From: Chloroflexota bacterium
Lineage (GTDB): Bacteria; Chloroflexota; Anaerolineae; Aggregatilineales; Phototrophicaceae
NCBI GenBank assembly: GCA_003242205.1
Contig: QGUR01000084.1
Location: forward strand, 1-15,700
Direction: 5' to 3'
DNA: 15,700 nt
Shown: positions 6,813 through 13,377 of the stretch, piece after piece
Layout: each line of letters opens with the position of its first letter
Numbering within the stretch: the stretch's first letter is position 1
Notes under the pieces: generated by a model
What the model was told of the DNA's origin: nothing
The model's database searches: none
What the model saw: the letters and a program-made list of their open reading frames with translations, nothing else
Translations under genes and position numbers: made by a program

Positions 6813-9335
6813 TTAATCGGCGACGGTATAGGACGCCGGTTCGGCGAACGACGTGACGCGAAACGGGATCGCCTCGCTCGTCTGGATGGTCCCGTCGGCC
6901 ATGACAGCCTGCGCCACGAGTTCGTGCTCGCCATATTCCAGCGGCCACCACAGTTCCCACGGCGCTTCTTCGACCGTACCCAGCGGTTCTCCGTCCAGCA
7001 GGTAAGTCACGGATTGGGTCCCTGGCGGCGCGCCCACCGTCAGGCGAATGCGCTGCGCCGAGAAGGGCAGGAGGGGAGACAGTTGGAACACGGTGTATGG
7101 GTCGGGTTCCAGCAGGCGCAGACCGCGGTCGGCGTCCGGGCCGGCCACCTGCGCCCCGACCGGCGGTGGAAGCAGCCCGTTGCGGATGCCCCAGTCGCGC
7201 GCCTCTTGTGGCAGAACGACGAAAACGCGCTCGACCCGTCGTTCGGGCGGCGTCGAGTCGTCCGCCAGCAGGCCGGTCTGCGCGTCGATCGTAAACGGCT
7301 GGTAGAACGTGTCCGGCTCGGTCGGTTCCGTGCCTTCGATGAACAGTTCCAGCTTGCGCCGCGGACAGTAGGGCGTGACCGTGCCGCCGCTCAGGGCGCA
7401 CACCTCGCGCCGCACGATGCCCGGCGGTTCCGTGAATGTCAGTTCCGGCTGGCCGCGCAGAACGCGGCGCATAAACGCGTTCCAGATCGGGGCCGCGCCG
7501 CTCACGCCGGTCACGTTGACCATCGGCGTGTTATCGGCGTTGCCGACCCAGACACCGGCCACCAGATTGGGCGTGTAACCCACCACCCAGTTATCCCGAA
7601 AATCGGTCGTCGTGCCGGTTTTCGCCGCCGCCGGTCGCCCGATGTTGAGGGCGCTGTTGCGGCCAAAGCCGGGAATGCGCGCCTGATCGTCGCTCAGGAT
7701 ATGGGTGATGATATACGCCACCCGTTCGTCCATGATCCGGGTTCGGCGCGGGCGCTGGTATTCGTACAGCGTGTTGCCGTTATGGTCGTCTACCCGCAGG
7801 ATGAATACCGGATCGACGCGGAAGCCGCCGTTGGCAAAAGCGCTGTATGCCTGTACCAGATCGAGCAGCCGCACCTCGCCGCCGCCGAGCGTAATCGCCA
7901 GATCGAGATTCGGGTTATTGGCCAGCGATGTCAGCCCGGCATTGGCCGCCAGTTCGACCATCGCTTCGATGCCCACCTCGTTGAGTGCCACGACTGCCGG
8001 GATGTTCATCGACGACGCCAGCGCCTCGCGCACCAGCACCGGCCCGTGCTCGACCAGACCGAAATTGGCCGGCGTGTAACTTTCCAGCCGCCGCGTGATG
8101 AACGGCGTTTCGATATCGAGGATCATGGTCGCGGCAGTCCACGGTTCCGGGCGCGCCGGGTCCATCGCCGCCGCATAGGTGAAGGGCTTGAGCGCGCTGC
8201 CCGGCTGGCGCAGTGCCAGCGCCGCATTGACCGCGCCGTCGATGCTCTCGTCAAAATAGTCCGGGCTGCCGAGCAGCGCCAGCACCTGCCCCGTGAACGG
8301 GTCCATGGCGACCAGCGCCGCATTGCGCGCATTGGCCGGGACGCGCCCCGGTTCGGTCGGATTGTTCAGGTAATCGAGTTGCAGCCGTACGACCTCTTCC
8401 GCCGCCCGCTGCCAGTTCAGATCGACCGTCGTTATGACTTCCAGCCCGCCCTCGTACAGCGCCTGCGAGAAGTCGCGCTCCAACTGTTTGATGACGGCCA
8501 TGACGAAATGGGGCGCTTCGATGGGGAACGGCGACGCGGCGTATTGCAGGGGCTCTCGTTTTGCCGTTTCCGCCTGCGCCCGGTCGATGAAACCGGCCTG
8601 AACCATCAGGTCGAGCACCGCGTGCTGCCGCTGTGAGGCGGCGTCCGGGTTGGTGAGCGGGTCATAGACGGCGGGTGATTGCAGCAGCCCGACCAGCAAC
8701 GCGCACTCGGCCAGCGACAGCTCCGGCGCGCGCTTGGCAAAGTAGGCCCGCGCCGCCGCTTCGATGCCGTAGGCGAGATTGCCGAAGTAGGACTGGTTGA
8801 GATAGAGCGCCAGCACATCGTCTTTGCTGTAGGCGCTGGTAAGCTGGATCGCAAGGAGCATTTCGCGCAGTTTGCGCCGCAGCGTGCGCTCGGCCCGCTG
8901 CTGGGGATCGAGCAGTAGATTGCGCGCTACCTGCTGCGTGATCGTGCTGCCCCCGGCGACGACCTCGCCGCCGCGCAGATTGATCCAGAGCGCCCGCGCG
9001 ATGCCGGCGACGTCCACGCCCGGATGGCTGTAATAATTGACATCCTCGGTGGCGATGACCGCGTTAATACAGTGGCGAGGCATCTCGTCCAGCGGAATGG
9101 CGCGGTTGCGGCCGCCTGTTTCGCCGCTGGCGAGAATCTCGTACAACAACTGGCCGTTCCGGTCGTAGATGCGCGTCGAAGGCAGCGCCAACCCCGCCGC
9201 CAGCCGGTCGATCGACGGCAGATCATGAAACAGCCAGACGGCGAGGGTCGCCGTCACCACCAGCGCGGCAGCGGCCGCAGCGAGCAGCGCTTTGTGCAAA
9301 CGGCGCAGACGGCGAACCCGTGAGATCAGCTTCAT
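6813..9335 (-). CDS. pbpC: Bifunctional class A penicillin-binding protein (PBP1C-like)
   Basis: This 840-aa protein polymerises and cross-links peptidoglycan outside the membrane. A basic N-terminus and one helix (~17-36) anchor it. The GT51 glycosyltransferase domain (~52-228) shows ATEDVNYYSHPGVD (95-108) with catalytic Glu97, GGSTITQQVARNLLL (128-142), and RKLREMLLAIQLT (154-166) with Glu158. The transpeptidase domain (~336-625) has the nucleophile motif SALK (Ser380/Lys383), SMN (442-444) and KTGT (572-575). A conserved CALSG..YCPRR block (646-660) follows. The C-terminal ~750-828 resembles the biPBP_C domain (QRIRLTVGAPPGTQSVTYLL), a mark of PBP1C, while the rest would also be called PBP1A family by a general search. 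All catalytic residues are present. No Shine-Dalgarno precedes the ATG; TAGAAT lies seven bases upstream, so the message may be leaderless or continue from the lipoprotein gene 89 bp upstream. Confidence 0.93.
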   Translation of the reverse strand: MKLISRVRRLRRLHKALLAAAAAALVVTATLAVWLFHDLPSIDRLAAGLALPSTRIYDRNGQLLYEILASGETGGRNRAIPLDEMPRHCINAVIATEDVNYYSHPGVDVAGIARALWINLRGGEVVAGGSTITQQVARNLLLDPQQRAERTLRRKLREMLLAIQLTSAYSKDDVLALYLNQSYFGNLAYGIEAAARAYFAKRAPELSLAECALLVGLLQSPAVYDPLTNPDAASQRQHAVLDLMVQAGFIDRAQAETAKREPLQYAASPFPIEAPHFVMAVIKQLERDFSQALYEGGLEVITTVDLNWQRAAEEVVRLQLDYLNNPTEPGRVPANARNAALVAMDPFTGQVLALLGSPDYFDESIDGAVNAALALRQPGSALKPFTYAAAMDPARPEPWTAATMILDIETPFITRRLESYTPANFGLVEHGPVLVREALASSMNIPAVVALNEVGIEAMVELAANAGLTSLANNPNLDLAITLGGGEVRLLDLVQAYSAFANGGFRVDPVFILRVDDHNGNTLYEYQRPRRTRIMDERVAYIITHILSDDQARIPGFGRNSALNIGRPAAAKTGTTTDFRDNWVVGYTPNLVAGVWVGNADNTPMVNVTGVSGAAPIWNAFMRRVLRGQPELTFTEPPGIVRREVCALSGGTVTPYCPRRKLELFIEGTEPTEPDTFYQPFTIDAQTGLLADDSTPPERRVERVFVVLPQEARDWGIRNGLLPPPVGAQVAGPDADRGLRLLEPDPYTVFQLSPLLPFSAQRIRLTVGAPPGTQSVTYLLDGEPLGTVEEAPWELWWPLEYGEHELVAQAVMADGTIQTSEAIPFRVTSFAEPASYTVAD

Positions 9336-9342
9336 AGGGTCG

Positions 9343-9348
9343 ATTCTA
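9343..9348 (-). promoter_or_regulatory. Possible -10 element giving a leaderless PBP transcript
   Basis: TAGAAT on the minus strand ends seven bases before the ATG at 9335, so a transcript would begin at or next to the start codon. No ribosome binding site is visible there, which fits. The -35 region (TGGAAG, 17 bp upstream) matches only three of six positions, so this is weak. Confidence 0.3.
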
Positions 9349-9353
9349 AACCC

Positions 9354-9421
9354 GGCGCAATGCGCCTTCCAGACGCCGGCATGGCGCGTAACCTCCGTTC
9401 CGGCTTCACCGGTCGCCGGAA
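9354..9421 (-). terminator. Two hairpins between the lipoprotein and PBP genes
   Basis: Just past the TAG of the lipoprotein gene, TTCCGGC and GCCGGAA (9398-9404 and 9415-9421) form a seven-base stem with a ten-base loop. Further on, GGCGCA-A-TGCGCC (9354-9366) is a perfect 13-bp palindrome followed on the minus strand by GGGTTTAG. Neither has a true U-run. Together they could slow or end transcription from the lipoprotein gene. The palindrome sits just upstream of the possible PBP -10 and could instead be an operator. Confidence 0.4.
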
Positions 9422-9424
9422 AAG

Positions 9425-9976
9425 CTACAACCGCGGCGATGATGAAGCTTCGATGGTCGTTTCTCGCAGCGTGTTGACCACGCTGTAGAACATGTCGGTC
9501 GAGCCAAAGCTATCGACGTGCAGGCCGCGCCCGTTGACCATCGTCAGCACGACGAACGCGCCGTCGCTCGTTTGCAGTTCCACGCCCTGCAGCCCGCTTG
9601 CCAGCTCGACCGGGCGCGAGGCTGTGATCGTTGCTCCACCGGCGGTGATCGCTTCTTCATAACGCTGAACCAGCGCATCGAGCGACGGCGCTAACTCGTC
9701 CTCGGCCAGAAAGCCGATGATCACGTAATCGCCCTCGACGCCTTCAAAACCGGCTTCGTTCTGCACGCTCTGCGGATCGAGCGACCAGAGCTGGACAAAA
9801 CGCGGATCATCCGCGATCAGGTGCCAGTCCGCCGGGAAGTCGAACGCATAGCCGGCTACGGTGTTGGTGTACGTCTCGGTCGAGCCTCCGCCGTCCGGCA
9901 GCGCGTCGTCCGGTTGGGCGACCAGATTGCACGCCGCCATCGTGACGGCCAGTAGAAACAGCAGCCAGTAACGCAT
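9425..9976 (-). CDS. Lipoprotein with a PsbP/DUF1795-like domain
   Basis: The protein has 183 aa from the ATG at 9976, which is preceded by GCGAGG six bases upstream and lies below a strong promoter. The frame is open to a TTG at 10030, but that overlaps the promoter. MRYWLLFLLAVTMAAC is a short lipoprotein signal with Cys16 as the lipidation site (MAAC). After a Gly/Asp-rich linker, the segment ETYTNTVAGYAFDFPADWHL (34-53) is typical of secreted PsbP-like/DUF1795 domains: a surface lipoprotein fold of about 150 residues that opens with a strand carrying a 'Y.F.yP..W' pattern. The end (VLTMVNGRGLHVDSFGSTDMFYSVVNTLRETT) fits the final strand and helix of that fold. Binding partner and role are unknown. 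It lies on the same strand as the peptidoglycan synthase but is separated by two hairpins, so it may be its own unit. Confidence 0.75.
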   Translation of the reverse strand: MRYWLLFLLAVTMAACNLVAQPDDALPDGGGSTETYTNTVAGYAFDFPADWHLIADDPRFVQLWSLDPQSVQNEAGFEGVEGDYVIIGFLAEDELAPSLDALVQRYEEAITAGGATITASRPVELASGLQGVELQTSDGAFVVLTMVNGRGLHVDSFGSTDMFYSVVNTLRETTIEASSSPRL

Positions 9977-10017
9977 GAGCAGCCTCGCCAGTGTTATCAT
10001 CGTCGTTACAAAAGCGG

Positions 10018-10046
10018 ATTGTAGCAGCAATCGGCGCGGCTGTCAG
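10018..10046 (-). promoter_or_regulatory. Strong sigma-70-type promoter of the 183-aa lipoprotein gene
   Basis: On the minus strand CTGACA (10046-10041, five of six to TTGACA) is followed after exactly 17 bp by TACAAT (10023-10018, five of six to TATAAT). The start site would be near 10011, with a leader of about 35 nt to the ATG at 9976. The -35 begins only 11 bp after the stop of the small lipoprotein gene. This is the best-matching promoter in the window. Confidence 0.75.
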
Positions 10047-10056
10047 AACGGGCACT

Positions 10057-10185
10057 CTAGCGCGCCAGCCTGACGGCCGCCAGATGGCTCGTCACCGATG
10101 TATGCGGCTCGGCCGGGGCTGCGCTCAGGCTGCAGGCGATCACTGCCAGCGCGATCATGATCCACGGAAGCAATCGGCGAAGCAT
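10057..10185 (-). CDS. Very small lipoprotein, 42 aa
   Basis: This is a short frame on the minus strand from the ATG at 10185 to the TAG at 10057. A perfect GGAGG (10195-10191) lies five bases upstream of the ATG. The product begins MLRRLLPWIMIALAVIAC: two arginines, a hydrophobic core, then a textbook lipobox VIAC with Cys18 as the lipidation site. The mature part is only about 25 residues (ending AAVRLAR), has no cysteine or obvious domain, and would be a lipid-tethered peptide. It resembles entericidin-type mini-lipoproteins in size and layout only, not in sequence. It lies 111 bp downstream of the histidine kinase gene on the same strand, and no clear hairpin or promoter lies between them, so it may be expressed with the kinase. 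A CATACT at about 10203-10208 could serve as a weak -10. Function is unknown. Confidence 0.6.
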   Translation of the reverse strand: MLRRLLPWIMIALAVIACSLSAAPAEPHTSVTSHLAAVRLAR

Positions 10186-10296
10186 AGCATCCTCCAGCGT
10201 CAGTATGGCGAACAGACCGGGAAAGCGCGGTCATGCCTTTGAGTCACCATCAGGTAGACGCGATGAAGAAGCGAAATGTTGCGTGGACAGGTGGAC

Positions 10297-12015
10297 TTAG
10301 TGATGCTGGAGGGGAAGGAGTAGGGTGAAGGTGCTGCCCGACCCCGGCGCGCTCTGTACCTCGATGCTGCCGCCGTGCAGTTCAAGCGCCTGCCGCGCGA
10401 TCAGCAGGCCGAGGCCGGTTCCCGGAATATTGCCGACGTTTTCGCCGCGATAGAAAGCGTCAAAGAGATGCTGCTGATCCTTCTCGCTGATGCCGATGCC
10501 CTGATCGCGTACTGCCATCAGCACAGTCAAACCCTGACGCTTCAGATCGATGTTAACGTCAGTGCCGGCGGGCGCATACTTCATGGCGTTGGAAAGCAGA
10601 TTGGAGAGGGCCTGACGGAGCAACGTCGGATCGACCTCGGCTTGCAGTTCCGGTTCTTCGCTGGTAAACACAAGCCGGTGGGTTTCCTGAGCTGCCAGTC
10701 GCATATCCTCGACGACCTGTCTGGTGAAGGCGACCAGATCGACTTTTTCCGGCCTGAAGTGCAGGCGCGTCGCCTCGGTTTTGAGCACCTGCAAAATATC
10801 GTCGAGCATGGTCAGCAATCGCTCAACTTCCGTTTCAATCTGCCGCAGGCGTTCGGCGCGCGCCTCTGGGGTTAGCCGGTCGAAGTATCGTTTCAACAGC
10901 TCGGCAGCTAACTGAATGGTCGTCAGCGGCGTGCGAAACTCGTGCGATACCATTGACATGAACCGGCTGTGCAGGGCGCGGTTCTGAAGCGCCTGATTCA
11001 GTTCGGCCTGAAGTTGCTCCTTTTCCCGCGCTTCCTGCTCCAGACGTTTCTGTTCGGTAATGTCGCGGTTGATGGTGACGATACCCACGATTTCTCCCCG
11101 CCGGTCGCGCAGCAGGCGCGACGATGTCAGCGCGCGCAGGCATGTTCCATCCTTGCGCTGCTGGATCGTTTCACCGCGCCACGTTCCCTCGCTGAAAATC
11201 TGCCCCATGGCCCTTTCGCGGCCGACATCGGGATATTCGGTATTGATCAGATCGCGCAGCGGCTTGCCCAACGCTTCTTCCGGCGTATAGCCGTAAATTT
11301 CGACGGCCGCCTGATTCCAGCTTGTGACGCAGTAGTTGAGATCGACGGAGATGACGGCATCGTTGACGTTTTGCAGCAGGTTCGCCTGATAGGTGAGCTG
11401 CTCTTCGTCACGCTTGCGCGCGGTGATATCGCGCACCAGCGCCAGAAGCGCCGGGGTCTGGCTGCCCGGCGTGGGATGAAAAAGCGCAGTCCGTTCGACA
11501 ACGGTACGCAGACCGCCAGACTTATGGCGTATGGTGTATTCGATTTCGCCCGGTGAGCTCTCCGGGTCGCGGAGAAGACGCTCGCGATATTCCCGCACAC
11601 GCTGACTGTCCGCCGGCACGATCACCTGCTCCCAGAACGTGCCGTCGAGGCGACGCACCTCGTCCGGCGTGTAGCCGAACACGGCTTCTACCTGCTCGTT
11701 GATGTAATGCGCTTGCAGGCCATCCGCGTTGTAAACCATGACGGCATCCGGCGCGGTTTCGATCACTCGCTGGGCGAACAGACGGTTGCGGTTCAACTCG
11801 GCCTCGGTCTGCTCGCGCATGCGAAATTCCCGCCTCAGCAGCCAGTACAGCAGACCGGCAGTCACGGCCACATACAGACAACCTTTGAAGGTTCCCAGCA
11901 ACGGGCTGTCGTCGGGGCGCGTCTCAAAAATGCCAACTAGAACCGAGTCGCTTACCAGAATCCAGATGATGCCGAGGGCGAAGTAGAGGAGGCTGAGGCG
12001 ACTCTCGGTTTTCAT
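10297..12015 (-). CDS. Membrane histidine kinase with two PAS domains
   Basis: The protein has 572 aa from the ATG at 12015 (MKTESRLSLLYF), which has GAGAG seven bases upstream. An in-frame ATG at 12045 would add ten residues and sits eight bases past a TACAAT. Two membrane helices (~6-25 and ~43-61) bracket a very short loop; the first (LYFALGIIWILVSDSVL) is the common 'LYxxxGxxWIxxSD' start of bacterial PAS sensors. Two PAS-PAC units follow (~83-203 and ~209-323), ending in VRDITARKRDEEQ and NRDITEQKRLEQ. A coiled coil leads to the HisKA box SMVSHEFRTPLT with phospho-acceptor His358. The HATPase domain has the N box NLLSNAMKYAP (472-482), G1 DQGIGIS (504-510) and G2 GTGLGL (532-537). It should autophosphorylate and pass phosphate to a response regulator, but none with an intact receiver is next to it. 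It is divergent from the sigma factor gene, and its signal is unknown. Confidence 0.92.
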   Translation of the reverse strand: MKTESRLSLLYFALGIIWILVSDSVLVGIFETRPDDSPLLGTFKGCLYVAVTAGLLYWLLRREFRMREQTEAELNRNRLFAQRVIETAPDAVMVYNADGLQAHYINEQVEAVFGYTPDEVRRLDGTFWEQVIVPADSQRVREYRERLLRDPESSPGEIEYTIRHKSGGLRTVVERTALFHPTPGSQTPALLALVRDITARKRDEEQLTYQANLLQNVNDAVISVDLNYCVTSWNQAAVEIYGYTPEEALGKPLRDLINTEYPDVGRERAMGQIFSEGTWRGETIQQRKDGTCLRALTSSRLLRDRRGEIVGIVTINRDITEQKRLEQEAREKEQLQAELNQALQNRALHSRFMSMVSHEFRTPLTTIQLAAELLKRYFDRLTPEARAERLRQIETEVERLLTMLDDILQVLKTEATRLHFRPEKVDLVAFTRQVVEDMRLAAQETHRLVFTSEEPELQAEVDPTLLRQALSNLLSNAMKYAPAGTDVNIDLKRQGLTVLMAVRDQGIGISEKDQQHLFDAFYRGENVGNIPGTGLGLLIARQALELHGGSIEVQSAPGSGSTFTLLLPLQHH

Positions 12016-12169
12016 AATACTCTCTTTGATTACGTTATGTGGCATACTTATGTATTGTAGGGCAACCTTGCCATTCCTGTTTGATTTTCACAGGTTAAGT
12101 TTTGGAACGCTCATATTGCGTGTAAGGAGACGCAATCTTAACGCGCGTCGCTCATCGTGAGAAATGCGT

Positions 12170-12213
12170 TAGCTCAATGAACAATCTTCATGAAAAGCGT
12201 TACACTTGAGCTA
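12170..12213. repeat. Eight-base perfect inverted repeat flanking the sigma gene promoter
   Basis: TAGCTCAA (12170-12177) and TTGAGCTA (12206-12213) are exact reverse complements 28 bp apart. The proposed -35 begins on the next base after the left arm, and the -10 ends on the first base of the right arm. A smaller palindrome TTCATGAA (12188-12195) lies between. This could be an operator pair or an mRNA-independent looping site. Confidence 0.5.
12178..12206 (+). promoter_or_regulatory. Probable promoter of the sigma factor gene
   Basis: TGAACA (12178-12183) and TACACT (12201-12206) each match four of six consensus positions with a 17-bp spacer. The start would be near 12213, leaving a leader of about 100 nt that contains the CTACC/GGTAG hairpin. 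The match is moderate; an autoregulated alternative-sigma promoter elsewhere in the region is possible. Confidence 0.4.
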
Positions 12214-12252
12214 CCGGGTTTCGGGTAGGGGTGGCTCTCGTGTAACTATCTT

Positions 12253-12265
12253 TTAATTGAATTAA
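12253..12265. repeat. AT-rich perfect palindrome in the sigma gene leader
   Basis: TTAATT-G-AATTAA is a perfect 6-1-6 palindrome made only of A/T arms, in otherwise GC-rich DNA, about 50 bp before the sigma factor start. It is a candidate operator for a helix-turn-helix regulator. Confidence 0.35.
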
Positions 12266-12314
12266 TGCTTTTCTTGCGAAGCGCGACCAAACGCGCTGTT
12301 AGTCCGGAGACTAT

Positions 12315-12914
12315 ATGACTGTGACGAATGAGATCGCGGACAGCGTGCTGGTTGAACGCCTCCGCGAGAACGATCTTGACGCACTGGGCGTGCTGTTCGA
12401 CCGGTACTATCCACAGGTCTACCGAACGGCCTTTGCGATTACCCGGGACGCCGCCGTTGCTGAAGATCTGGCGCAGGATTGCTTTTTGAAACTTCACTAT
12501 TACGCGGATCGCATCGACACCTCCCTACCTCTGGCTCCATGGCTATACCGCGTGACCGTTAATCTGGCCTACACATGGATTACCCGGCGCAAGCGGCGGC
12601 GCGTGTCGCTGGAAGCGCTGGTCGATCAGCTTATGGCCCCGGCGATTCAGGCGCCCGATAAGGTCGCCGAACACGCCGAGATTCAGGAGCAGGTGCGTCA
12701 GGCCGTTAGCGAATTGCAATTCAATCAGCAGGTTGTGGTCGTGCTACACTATCTAAGCGGGCTAAGTCTCGAAGAAATCGCCAGCGTGTTGGATTGCCCT
12801 GTCGGCACGGTCAAAAGCCGGCTCTATTACGCACGGGAAAATCTGCGCCGCAAACTTGGAGACGTGTATAGGGTCAATGAGGTCGCACACGGATATGCAG
12901 GACTGGTTGGATAA
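12315..12914 (+). CDS. Sigma-70-family (ECF-like) RNA polymerase sigma factor
   Basis: The protein has 199 aa. The ATG at 12315 has CCGGAG six bases upstream. Region 2 spans ~21-92 (LDALGVLFDRYYPQVYRTAF, then DAAVAEDLAQDCFLKLHYY, then PWLYRVTVNLAYTWITRRKRR), which binds core polymerase and the -10. Region 4 spans ~124-182 with the helix-turn-helix LEEIASVLDCPVGTVKSRLYYAREN (in part, 152-176), which binds the -35. Regions 1 and 3 are absent, which fits the ECF class, and the length is usual. A ~30-residue linker joins the two domains. The stop overlaps the next gene by 38 bp, implying translational coupling. By family habit the next gene would be its regulator. A GCGTTA repeat and palindromes upstream may mark autoregulation or control by another protein. 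Its target genes are unknown. Confidence 0.92.
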   Translation: MTVTNEIADSVLVERLRENDLDALGVLFDRYYPQVYRTAFAITRDAAVAEDLAQDCFLKLHYYADRIDTSLPLAPWLYRVTVNLAYTWITRRKRRRVSLEALVDQLMAPAIQAPDKVAEHAEIQEQVRQAVSELQFNQQVVVVLHYLSGLSLEEIASVLDCPVGTVKSRLYYARENLRRKLGDVYRVNEVAHGYAGLVG

Positions 12915-13233
12915 TTCGTTGGATCGACTTATTTCGCAGTCGTTAAAGTCGGCGACCGTCGTCACGCCTGAACAGAAACGTCTGGCGTGGGAACGCCTGC
13001 GCGAGCGGGCCGCCAGCCCGACGGCTGTCCCCACATCCCCGGCTTACGGGGAACCCGACCCGTCGCCCAGCGTGCTGTGGCTGCGTTTCGTGCGCGGTGG
13101 GCTGGCCGCTATCGCCAGACTGCTCTTCGATGACAGGCGTTATGACCGCGCGCTGAATCACCGTCGAACGCGCTATCCGTACAGCATGCTCCATGCCCCG
13201 CTGCGCACGCTGTTCAGCGGCGTCGGCACTTGA
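12877..13233 (+). CDS. Small protein overlapping the sigma gene, possible sigma regulator
   Basis: The product has 118 aa from the ATG at 12877, in a different frame from the sigma gene, whose stop lies 38 bp downstream of this start. A second ATG at 12895 is possible. The N-terminal half is helical and charged (DWLDNSLDRLISQSL, then TPEQKRLAWERLRERAAS), followed by a Pro-rich linker (~48-65), then a short semi-hydrophobic stretch (LRFVRGGLAAIARLLF) and a basic tail with HRRTRYPYS. It has no HxxxCxxC zinc motif, so it is not a ZAS-type anti-sigma factor, and no stretch long enough for a clear membrane helix. Position is the only argument for an anti-sigma role. I do not recognise the family. 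An alternative is a co-expressed protein of unrelated function. Confidence 0.7.
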   Translation: MRSHTDMQDWLDNSLDRLISQSLKSATVVTPEQKRLAWERLRERAASPTAVPTSPAYGEPDPSPSVLWLRFVRGGLAAIARLLFDDRRYDRALNHRRTRYPYSMLHAPLRTLFSGVGT

Positions 13234-13377
13234 GACCTAACCACATATCCTTATCCACCCCGATGCCGGGAGCCGCGCAAAACCTTAAGGGTTGAGGCGT
13301 TTTCCGGGGAAAATTAACGCTATTTCAGCTTTATACTTTTTATATCCGACACTGTGTATCGATCACGGAAGCCTGCG
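13234..13377 (+). promoter_or_regulatory. Upstream region of the receiver-Roadblock gene
   Basis: This 144-bp gap holds two palindromes, CCTTAAGG (13283-13290) and TTTTCC-GG-GGAAAA (13300-13313), then TTTATACTTTTTATATCC around 13330-13346. TATACT (13332-13337) is a good -10, giving a ~33-nt leader, but the -35 position is occupied by the GGAAAA arm and does not resemble TTGACA. That arrangement would suit a promoter that needs an activator or a different sigma factor. Confidence 0.4.

Larger units (their letters stand above)
12016..12314. promoter_or_regulatory. Divergent control region between the kinase and sigma factor genes
   Basis: This 299-bp stretch holds no gene I can support and is more AT-rich than its surroundings. 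Leftward, TACAAT (12059-12054) is a fair -10 for the kinase with a poor -35; an inverted repeat GGCAA-CC-TTGCC (12061-12072) abuts it. Further right are ATTGCGT/ACGCAAT (12115-12136, seven-base stem, eight-base loop), CTCA-TCG-TGAG (12151-12161), and CTACC/GGTAG (12211-12228, in the sigma leader). The hexamer GCGTTA occurs at 12166 and 12197 and inverted (TAACGC) at 12139. This density of symmetric sites suggests protein binding. Confidence 0.5.

Noticed and set aside
6711..8636. A 641-codon open frame on the plus strand, antisense to the PBP gene
   Set aside because: It lies opposite a full PBP with all catalytic motifs; its product is Arg/His/Gln-rich without domain look. High third-position GC in the real gene keeps the antisense frame open.
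4048..9335. Direct repeats from the many TPR units as possible DNA-level tandem repeats
   Set aside because: The similarity is in protein spacing only; I see no near-identical DNA units.
10043..10234. A 63-codon minus-strand frame overlapping the small lipoprotein
   Set aside because: No ribosome site or signal. The alternative frame from 10185 has GGAGG and a lipobox.
12104..12124. GGAAC at 12104-12108 as an ECF-type -35 for autoregulation
   Set aside because: No CGT/GTC-type -10 element lies at the expected 15-17 bp spacing.
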